Origin: Pseudomonadota bacterium | GTDB lineage: Bacteria; Pseudomonadota; Alphaproteobacteria; Rhizobiales; Beijerinckiaceae | Assembly (NCBI GenBank): GCA_023422485.1 | Contig: JAGTAM010000380.1 | Span: forward strand, 1-10,645 | Direction of reading: 5' to 3' | Length of the DNA stretch: 10,645 nt | In this document: positions 5,163 to 10,645 of the stretch, piece after piece | How the letters are laid out: each line of letters starts with the position of its first letter | Numbering within the stretch: position 1 is the stretch's first letter | Notes under the pieces: model-generated | The model's input: the letters and a program-made list of their open reading frames with translations, nothing else | Told to the model about the DNA's origin: nothing | Databases searched by the model: none | Translations under genes and position numbers: made by a program

Positions 5163-6440
5163 TCAGGGCTGCGCGATCCGACGGACGATCCGGGCGACGG
5201 TCGCGGGGTCGAGGTCGGGGTAGATCGGCAGGCACAGCACCCGGTCGGCGGCGAGCGCTGCGACGGGGAGATCCTCGCGCCGGGCGCTCGGCAGCGTCCG
5301 ATACATCGGGTGATCGGAGATCAGGGGATGGAAGTAGCGCCGCGGATGGATGCCGTCGCACTTGAGCGCATCGTAGAGCCCGTCGCGGCCGATCGGGTAA
5401 TCGGGGCCGACCAGGATCGGGAAATAGGCGTAGTTGACCGTCCCCTCCCCGACGCGCTCAAGGCAGCGGATACCGGCAATGCCGCGCAATCCCTCCCGAT
5501 AGGCCTCGTCGATGGCCTGCCGGCGCGCCAGCACCGTGTCGATGTGCCGAAGCTGGACGAGGCCGAGCGCGGCATTCAGCTCGCTCATCTTGCCGTTCAG
5601 GCCCACGTCGATGACCGAAGTCTCGTCGTCGAAGCCGAAATTCTTGAGCTTGTCGATCCGGTCCTTCATCGCCGGATCGGCACAGACGATGGCGCCGCCC
5701 TCAAAAGTGTTGAACACCTTGGTGGCGTGGAAGCTCAGGACCGAGAGGTCGCCGTGGTTCAGCACGCTGCCGCCGCGATCCTGCACGCCGAAGGCGTGGG
5801 CGGCGTCGTAGATCACCTTGAGCCCGTGCCGGGCAGCGATCTCGGCGATGGCATCAACGTCGCAGGGCTGGCCGTAACAGTGGACCGGCAGGATCGCGCT
5901 GGTGCGAGGCGTGATCGCGGCCTCGATCCGGGCGGGATCGAGGTTGAGGGTCGTCGGATCGATGTCCACGAAGACGGGGGTCAGGCCGCTCCAGAGAAGG
6001 GCGTGCGAGGTCGCCACGAAGGAATAGGGCGTCGTGATCACCTCGCCGGTGAGATCGAGCGCCCGCAGGGCCATGATCAGGGCGGTGGTCGCGTTGTTGA
6101 ACAGGGCAACCTGCTGCACGCCGAGATGATCGCCGAGGCGTGCCTCCAACTCTTGGTGGAACGGGCCGCCATTGGTCAGGATCCGGGTCTGCCAGATCTG
6201 CCGCAGCAGCGGTTCGAACTCCTCAAGCGGCGGCAGGAACGGCCGGGTGACGTAGACCGGCCCCGTCGCCATCTCCGCGTCCAGGGCCGACTCCGGCGAT
6301 GTGTCCGAGGCGGCGTCGAGGACGCGGGCGAATTCCTGCTCCAGCCGGCGCAAGGTTTCCTGCACCGGCAGCGCGTGCGGATGAGCGGATCGCGGGGGGA
6401 GGTCCGCCTCGGGGGCGGGATCAAGCGGCGCTGTTTGCAT
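5163..6440 (-). CDS. DegT/DnrJ/EryC1-family nucleotide-sugar aminotransferase
   Basis: This is a PLP-dependent fold-type I aminotransferase of the kind that adds an amino group to a 4- or 3-keto nucleotide sugar for surface polysaccharide or glycan synthesis. The core starts at YVTRPFLPPLEEFEPLL (about 63-79) and continues through the cofactor segment VIYDAAHAFG with Asp212 and the Schiff-base lysine Lys241 in SFHATKVFNT. The TRPFLPP start and the HATKVFN site resemble VioA-type dTDP-4-keto-6-deoxyglucose aminotransferases, but substrate cannot be fixed from sequence. The product is 425 residues from ATG 6440; family members usually start close to the TRPF segment, so there are about 60 extra N-terminal residues, Pro-rich and then helical. 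ATG 6482, TTG 6545 and the internal ATG 6272 are alternative starts, and none has an ideal ribosome binding site. No other sugar genes are adjacent, so it is an orphan here. Confidence 0.87.
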   Translation of the reverse strand: MQTAPLDPAPEADLPPRSAHPHALPVQETLRRLEQEFARVLDAASDTSPESALDAEMATGPVYVTRPFLPPLEEFEPLLRQIWQTRILTNGGPFHQELEARLGDHLGVQQVALFNNATTALIMALRALDLTGEVITTPYSFVATSHALLWSGLTPVFVDIDPTTLNLDPARIEAAITPRTSAILPVHCYGQPCDVDAIAEIAARHGLKVIYDAAHAFGVQDRGGSVLNHGDLSVLSFHATKVFNTFEGGAIVCADPAMKDRIDKLKNFGFDDETSVIDVGLNGKMSELNAALGLVQLRHIDTVLARRQAIDEAYREGLRGIAGIRCLERVGEGTVNYAYFPILVGPDYPIGRDGLYDALKCDGIHPRRYFHPLISDHPMYRTLPSARREDLPVAALAADRVLCLPIYPDLDPATVARIVRRIAQP

Positions 6441-6883
6441 CGGTCCGGCGCCTCTCAAGGGGGCGCGCGGCGTCCGCGGCATATCCGGCGAGCACCCCTC
6501 CGGCCGCGGATATTCTGCGATGTTAGGGCATGCCCGGCTATCCAACCCCGACCGGACGTTAGGAATTGTTTGACTAACGGATCGTTAACGCTGCCGTGGC
6601 GGCGCCGTCCAGCAGCCCATTCTGACCTCGCCACATGTCCGACTCCTCCAGTCGTCGCTGATCCTCTCCATCAGCCCGGTCCAAAGCCAGCTGGTCAGGT
6701 CATCTGGCCCACCGGCTACCCATGGCCGCTACCATGCAGTAGCCTCGCAACTGGCTTGGTCCAAAATACAGGTCAAGTCTGGGTTGGGTCGAGATACGAC
6801 ATGACCATCGGCAAGAGATCGAAATGGTCTGATTCTCATCGCGACTCGCCCGCTTCCATGCTGGAGTGGAGACACCGCTCGCG
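6441..6883. other. Divergent intergenic region between aminotransferase and esterase genes
   Basis: No gene is supported in these 443 bases; the reading frames present have no recognisable protein character. The region must carry the minus-strand promoter of the aminotransferase and any plus-strand promoter of the esterase. A cluster of CGTTA/TAACG motifs lies at 6557-6590. From about 6600 the composition loses the strong G/C bias of the left half and stays mixed into the esterase gene, so an insertion boundary may lie here. No terminal inverted repeat was found. Confidence 0.45.
6557..6590. promoter_or_regulatory. Cluster of CGTTA/TAACG inverted motifs, possible operator
   Basis: CGTTA occurs at 6557-6561 and 6583-6587 and TAACG at 6575-6579 and 6586-6590. 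TAACG-GAT-CGTTA (6575-6587) is an exact inverted repeat, and the last two copies overlap as the palindrome CGTTAACG. The cluster lies 117-150 bases upstream of the chosen aminotransferase start, near where its promoter would be expected. It could be a regulator-binding site; no regulator is identified. Confidence 0.3.
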
Positions 6884-8377
6884 ATGACAGCGCCCGCAAT
6901 GCCCACCTCAGCGACTGAAGAAGGGCCGGTGGTCAAATTCCGCACGGGACAGCTTCGCGGTTCGCGCCAGCTTGGGGTCGTGTCGTTCAAGCGGGTGCCC
7001 TATGCCGCCAATCCTTTCACGGCACAGACTCGTTTCAGGGCGCCCCAGCCCGTCACGGCATGGACCGGAATTCGTGACGCGACCGAGTTTGGCCGCCCCC
7101 CTCCCCAACCGGGCCGTGACACACCGCCGACGTTGTGCGGCGGCCCTGACGACCTCACGCTCAATATCTGGACCCCCGATCGCGAGGCGAAGGGGCTACC
7201 GGTCATGGTCTGGCTTCCAGGTGGCGCTTTCATCCGCGCTGACGCGGGCGAAGCCGCCTATGACGGCACCCGCTTCGCGGCGGCCGGCATCGTGCTCGTG
7301 ACGGTCAATTATCGAGTCGGGGTCGATGGGTTCATGGCAATCGAGGGCGCGCCGGCCAATCGCGGCATCCTCGACCAGATCGCGGCGCTCGAATGGGTGC
7401 GCGACAATATCGCGGCGTTCGGCGGCGATCCCGCGAATGTCACGCTGTCTGGCCAGTCGGCGGGCGCAGAAAGTGTCGCCATCCTGCTGGCGTCGCCTCG
7501 AACCGAAGGATTGTTGCAGCGCGCCATCCTGCAAAGCCCGCCGATGCAGGCGGTAACGACGCAGGACGCGACCCGATTGGCCACGGCGTTGGCACGGACG
7601 CTCGGGATCCGCCCGACCATCGCGGCTCTGTCCGGTGTGTCGTTTGAGGCGCTGACGAACGCAGCCGTCGCGCTCAACAGAACGATCAAGGATCGCGCGA
7701 CTTGGGGCCGCCTGTCGCTCGGCGGAACCGCGTTCTTGCCAATCATTGACGACGCCCTGCTCGAAGTGTCGCCGCTCGGCATGCTGGCACGCTCGCCGAA
7801 GCCCGGCGTTCCGGTGATCGTCGGCAGCACCGATCAGGAGGCACGGCTCTACACCGTACCCAACGGAGACATCGACAGATTCAAGCAGGCAGAGATCGAT
7901 CAATTGGTCGTCGATCTGCAGCTGCCCGCAGGGGCGATCGATCTATACCGGCAGAATGATGGGAACAGGACGATCGGAGATTTATATAGCGCGCTGCAAT
8001 CCGATTATACGTTCCGCATTCCCGCCTTGCGCATCGCCGAGCAGCGCAGCCGCGCTGGCAGCGTTTGGCATTACAATTTCGCCTGGAAATCGCCCGCCTA
8101 TGGCGGGCGTCTCGGCGCAGCGCATTTCGTGGACGTGCCGTTCTGCTTCGGGATGCTGGCATCAGATCAGGCAAGGATTTTCATCGGCGATGATCCCCCC
8201 GCCACGCTTGCCGATGCGATGCACAAGGCGTGGGTGGCATTCGCGCGCACAGGCGATCCGGGCTGGCCGGCATACGACTTGATCGAACGGGCGACCATGC
8301 GCTTCGATACGCGATCTGGCATCGTCAAGGATCCGGAGAAGGTGGCGCGTATCCTTTGGCATGATGTTTCGCTTTAA
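6884..8377 (+). CDS. Type-B carboxylesterase family protein
   Basis: This is an alpha/beta-hydrolase of the carboxylesterase type-B family, which hydrolyses carboxylic esters of varied alcohols. In numbering from the GTG at 6866, the oxyanion-hole strand VMVWLPGGAF is at 113-122, the nucleophile elbow GQSAGA has Ser198, STDQEARLY gives the acid Glu325, and GAAHFVDVPF gives His420, so the triad is complete. The total of about 500 residues is normal for the family. There is no evident signal peptide, so the enzyme is probably cytoplasmic. ATG 6884 was chosen (497 residues); GTG 6866 and ATG 6899 are alternatives, and no ribosome binding site decides. Codons such as GAT, AAT, CGA, TTG and TAT are more frequent than in the neighbouring genes, and a gene-poor lower-GC stretch follows; both suggest acquisition from another alphaproteobacterium. 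The natural substrate is unknown. Confidence 0.88.
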   Translation: MTAPAMPTSATEEGPVVKFRTGQLRGSRQLGVVSFKRVPYAANPFTAQTRFRAPQPVTAWTGIRDATEFGRPPPQPGRDTPPTLCGGPDDLTLNIWTPDREAKGLPVMVWLPGGAFIRADAGEAAYDGTRFAAAGIVLVTVNYRVGVDGFMAIEGAPANRGILDQIAALEWVRDNIAAFGGDPANVTLSGQSAGAESVAILLASPRTEGLLQRAILQSPPMQAVTTQDATRLATALARTLGIRPTIAALSGVSFEALTNAAVALNRTIKDRATWGRLSLGGTAFLPIIDDALLEVSPLGMLARSPKPGVPVIVGSTDQEARLYTVPNGDIDRFKQAEIDQLVVDLQLPAGAIDLYRQNDGNRTIGDLYSALQSDYTFRIPALRIAEQRSRAGSVWHYNFAWKSPAYGGRLGAAHFVDVPFCFGMLASDQARIFIGDDPPATLADAMHKAWVAFARTGDPGWPAYDLIERATMRFDTRSGIVKDPEKVARILWHDVSL

Positions 8378-8378
8378 T

Positions 8379-8412
8379 GATCGGGCTTCTTGTCAAGCCG
8401 GCGCTCCCGATC
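8379..8412 (+). terminator. Inverted repeat just after the esterase stop
   Basis: GATCGGG (8379-8385) and CCCGATC (8406-8412) are exact complements that begin one base after the esterase stop codon. An inner GGCTT/AAGCC pairing is an alternative fold. There is no T-run, but the position fits transcription termination of the esterase gene. Confidence 0.35.
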
Positions 8413-8866
8413 GAGTTGAGGAAATTCACACTACCGCGGCGATGTCATCTTGTTCTCACTTGGAGAATTTTCGACTGAACTCTCCCTTTGGCGTATCCAG
8501 AAATAACCGGTTTAGTGATGCCTGCAAGCAGACATTTGCGCTAGATTTCGTTGAAAAACTTGGAATCTGTACTTTGTGTATCGTTCAGGACTGAGCAGCG
8601 AGGATAATTTCCTCCAGACAAAGATGCAGCCCCGCTACGGTGGCGCTTGATGGACGATTCGATAGCAGGATGGTCTCCACCCGACATTGGTCGCGGTGCT
8701 GCTTCAGACCGTTCTCGGGTTCTCAATAAAATCGGCGAATAGTTGAGCGACCCGCATACGAATTCCTGACCCCAGACGGAATTTGTGCCGTGTTCCTCTG
8801 AGGGAACGCGATGAGGCATGCGGCAAAAGTTCCGGGGTCCTAGCATATCTGAATATTATGAGTACT

Positions 8867-8924
8867 CGTCTTTGGCCTTTCATCCATGTTGCAATGATCT
8901 TGCTAAGATGGATGAGAAAAGACG
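8867..8924. repeat. Long imperfect inverted repeat (17-pair hairpin)
   Basis: TCATCCAT (8880-8887) pairs exactly with ATGGATGA (8908-8915). The stem continues with one G-T wobble and one A-T pair, then after a 4-base left-side bulge (GGCC, 8874-8877) by CGTCTTT (8867-8873) against AAAGACG (8918-8924). The loop is 20 bases. The structure is well beyond what base composition would give in this A/T-richer stretch. It ends about 70 bases before the FNR-like site. It could be a terminator, a small-RNA hairpin, or the remnant of a mobile element end. Confidence 0.6.
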
Positions 8925-8994
8925 GCGACAGATGTCATATCGGCAGACTCCGTGCGCGCCGTTACCTCGTCTTCCTTGAACTCGCGAGTGCGCT

Positions 8995-9008
8995 TTGATC
9001 CAGCGCAA
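8995..9008 (+). promoter_or_regulatory. Candidate FNR/FixK-type box upstream of the metal ATPase
   Basis: TTGAT-CCAG-CGCAA fits the core TTG-N8-CAA of the FNR/FixK consensus TTGAT-N4-ATCAA, with two mismatches in the right half. Its centre is about 68 bases before the ATPase ATG; if activation follows the usual -41.5 spacing, the transcript would start near 9043 and leave a leader of about 27 bases, which is sensible. The same bases also lie within a TGCGCT/AGCGCA inverted repeat (8989-9007), so a simple hairpin is an alternative reading. Confidence 0.4.
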
Positions 9009-9069
9009 GGCACCTCAACAAGGAGCCTCACACACCGGAGACATACACAAGAGCGAAGCGACTTCAGCG

Positions 9070-10645
9070 ATGATGAGGGTGGCCGAGGGGTCAATTGAGG
9101 TGGTGCGGCGGACACCCGCCGGGTGGATGCAACGCCTGCAGGGTTGGTTTGCCGTCCTGCCACTGTGCGGCGTCTGCACGGGCCTGTCGGCACAGGTGCT
9201 CGGTCATCCCGATGTCGCCGCCTGGGCGTGGGTGCTCGCGACCATCATCGTCCTCGCCGTCCTTGCCTTCCAAGTCGTGACCGGCCTGATGCGCGGCAAT
9301 GTCGGGCTTGATCTGGTCGCCCTGCTCTCCATGGTGGGCGCGCTTGCGCTGTCGCAGCCGCTGGCCGGTGCTGTCGTCGCCTTGATGTATGCTGGCGGCC
9401 AATCGCTGGAAGCCTATGCCGCCGGCCGTGCCGAGCGGGCCATGACGGCGCTGGTCGCGCGCCAGCCGCGTACCGCCTTACGCGAGGTGGGCGGTGCCTT
9501 GCGTCAGGTGCCCCTCGCGGCGCTGGTCCCAGGTGATCGCATCCTGGTGCGCGTCGGTGACGTCCTGCCCGTGGACGGGCGGGTCGCCGCTGGCCGCGCC
9601 GTGCTCGATCGGTCGAGCCTCACCGGCGAGGCTTTGCCAGTCACCTCCGGTGCCAACGAGCCGGTGCTGAGCGGCACGGTGAACGTGGGCACGCCGTTCA
9701 CCTTGCTCGCCGAGCGACCCGCGGCGGAGAGCACGTTTGCCGGCATCGTCCGGCTCGTCGAGGCGGCTCGGTCGCAGAAGGCGCCAATGGCGCGGGTGGC
9801 CGACCGCTACGGCCTCGTATTCCTCGCCGTCACGCTCCTGCTGGCCGGCGGCGCCTGGTCCGCCAGTGGAGATCCCCTTCGGGCGCTGGCCGTTCTGGTC
9901 ATCGCAACGCCCTGCCCGCTGATCCTGGCGGTGCCCGTCGCACTCGTCTCCGGCCTCTCGCGCGCGGCTGGCATCGGCGTGCTCATCAAGGGCGGCGGGG
10001 CCCTTGAGATGTTGGCTAAGATCCGCGTGCTGGTTGTCGACAAGACCGGCACCCTGACCCACGGCAGCGCCCGGCTCGTCTCCGCCCGCCCCCTTGCCGC
10101 GTTCGACGAGGCCGAGCTCGTGCGGCTCGCGGCGTCGCTCGACCAAGCCTCGGGTCACCCGATCGCGCGAGCCCTCGTCGATGAGGCCCGGAGGCGCGCC
10201 CTCCCACTTGCGCAGCCCACGATGGTCACGGAGTCCCCTGGCGAGGGCGTGGTCGGCAGGGTCGAGGGACGGCAGGTTCTCGTGGGCGGACCGCGCCTGA
10301 TGCGGAGGCAGGACGTCCGCTTCCCGCCGACGGATGATCCCCGGCACCCCAATGCCGCCGTGGCAACGGTGCTGGTTGCCATCGATGGCGTGGCCGCCGG
10401 AATCTTGGAATTCGCCGACCCGATACGGGCCGATGGCGGGAACGCACTCGCGGCGCTGCGCGCCTGCGGCATCCAGCGCGTGGTGCTCGCGACCGGGGAT
10501 CGGCGCGACGTCGCGGAGGCGCTCGTCGCCGGCCTGCCCATCGACGCGATCGCCGCCGACCTCGATCCGTCGGACAAGACGGACACCGTGGCGGCCGAAC
10601 GGCGGAACGGCCCCGTGATGATGGTGGGCGACGGGGTCAACGACG
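9070..10645 (+). CDS. Heavy-metal P1B-type ATPase with TPC motif (3' partial)
   Basis: This is a metal-translocating P-type ATPase of the inner membrane; 525 residues are visible before the window ends. There is no N-terminal metal-binding domain: the chain goes almost directly into membrane helices (about 26-45, 52-74, 81-96, 99-117). The actuator domain carries SLTGE (183-187). The sixth membrane helix has the metal motif TPC (280-282, in IATPCPLIL) in place of the CPC of copper, zinc and cadmium pumps; TPC marks the P1B-5 group, whose studied member Nia of Sinorhizobium meliloti was linked to nickel and iron. The phosphorylation site DKTGTLT is at 324-330, the nucleotide-domain SGHP at 361-364, and GDGVND at 520-525. 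ATG 9070 or 9073 is the likely start; the ribosome binding site is weak, and GTG 9100 with an upstream GAGGGG is an alternative. An FNR-like box lies upstream. The transported metal is inferred only. Confidence 0.92.
   Translation, partial: MMRVAEGSIEVVRRTPAGWMQRLQGWFAVLPLCGVCTGLSAQVLGHPDVAAWAWVLATIIVLAVLAFQVVTGLMRGNVGLDLVALLSMVGALALSQPLAGAVVALMYAGGQSLEAYAAGRAERAMTALVARQPRTALREVGGALRQVPLAALVPGDRILVRVGDVLPVDGRVAAGRAVLDRSSLTGEALPVTSGANEPVLSGTVNVGTPFTLLAERPAAESTFAGIVRLVEAARSQKAPMARVADRYGLVFLAVTLLLAGGAWSASGDPLRALAVLVIATPCPLILAVPVALVSGLSRAAGIGVLIKGGGALEMLAKIRVLVVDKTGTLTHGSARLVSARPLAAFDEAELVRLAASLDQASGHPIARALVDEARRRALPLAQPTMVTESPGEGVVGRVEGRQVLVGGPRLMRRQDVRFPPTDDPRHPNAAVATVLVAIDGVAAGILEFADPIRADGGNALAALRACGIQRVVLATGDRRDVAEALVAGLPIDAIAADLDPSDKTDTVAAERRNGPVMMVGDGVND

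Larger units (their letters stand above)
8378..9069. other. Lower-GC, gene-poor stretch upstream of the metal ATPase
   Basis: These 692 bases contain no reading frame with recognisable protein character; short frames on both strands (for example 8541-8846 minus and 8783-8998 plus) lack good start signals and family resemblance. The base composition is visibly more A/T-rich than the rest, most clearly around 8440-8600 and 8840-8940. A small hairpin GTTCC-TCTGAG-GGAAC lies at 8792-8807, a long imperfect hairpin at 8867-8924 and an FNR-like site at 8995-9008. The stretch may be a decayed mobile-element or gene remnant plus the promoter region of the ATPase. Confidence 0.5.

Noticed and set aside
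5310..6887. Long plus-strand open frame opposite the aminotransferase
   Set aside because: Its translation has no family resemblance, while the minus strand carries a complete PLP aminotransferase.
8792..8807. Short GTTCC/GGAAC hairpin, also considered as an EcfG -35 element
   Set aside because: No CGTT-like -10 element follows at 16-17 bases, and the 5-pair hairpin alone is too short to call.
8541..8846. 101-codon minus-strand frame in the gene-poor stretch
   Set aside because: No recognisable domain, no clear ribosome binding site and unusual composition; it may be a decayed fragment but cannot be supported as a gene.
8783..8998. 71-codon plus-strand frame upstream of the metal ATPase
   Set aside because: It runs through the long hairpin and ends in the FNR-like site, and shows no family resemblance.

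Overview
The window is GC-rich, with strongly G/C-biased third codon positions in most genes. Its gene content (an EcfG-type promoter, a Crp/Fnr regulator, a Tat-exported copper-storage-like protein, small exported proteins) fits an alphaproteobacterium, most likely Methylobacterium/Methylorubrum or a close relative. This is judged from protein and codon character only; no search was run. It is a mosaic of short, mostly independent transcription units, with no rRNA, tRNA, CRISPR or intact transposase.

Region by region: (1) 1-1529, a tight plus-strand pair: an OsmC-like protein, probably cut at the window edge, and a DszC/SfnC-like member of the acyl-CoA dehydrogenase fold. (2) 1708-3068, a cluster of three small exported proteins: a secreted phospholipase A2-like protein and a four-Cys GLG1-type protein on the minus strand, and a Gly/Ser/Thr-rich protein on the plus strand. 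A good EcfG-type promoter (GGAAC-N17-CGTT) faces the four-Cys gene, and a weaker divergent match faces the Gly-rich gene, which suggests general stress control. (3) 3107-4053, a minus-strand unit in which a 66-codon gene overlaps a Crp/Fnr regulator by ATGA; a strong hairpin separates it from the convergent Gly-rich gene. (4) 4433-4945, a Tat-exported four-helix-bundle copper protein (Csp1-like, 13 Cys) with a His-rich linker made by a 12-bp tandem repeat. (5) 5163-6440, an orphan DegT/DnrJ/EryC1-type sugar aminotransferase with an unusual N-terminal extension. (6) 6884-8377, a type-B carboxylesterase whose codon use differs from its neighbours, followed by about 690 bp of lower-GC DNA without a recognisable gene; this block looks acquired or rearranged. 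(7) 9070 to the window end, a heavy-metal P1B-type ATPase with a TPC membrane motif and no N-terminal metal-binding domain, preceded by a candidate FNR/FixK box and a long imperfect hairpin. It runs off the end.

Two themes recur: metal handling (copper-storage-like protein, TPC-type metal ATPase) and stress or oxygen control (EcfG promoter, Crp/Fnr regulator, FNR-like box). The Crp/Fnr protein could in principle act at the ATPase promoter, but nothing in the sequence proves that link.
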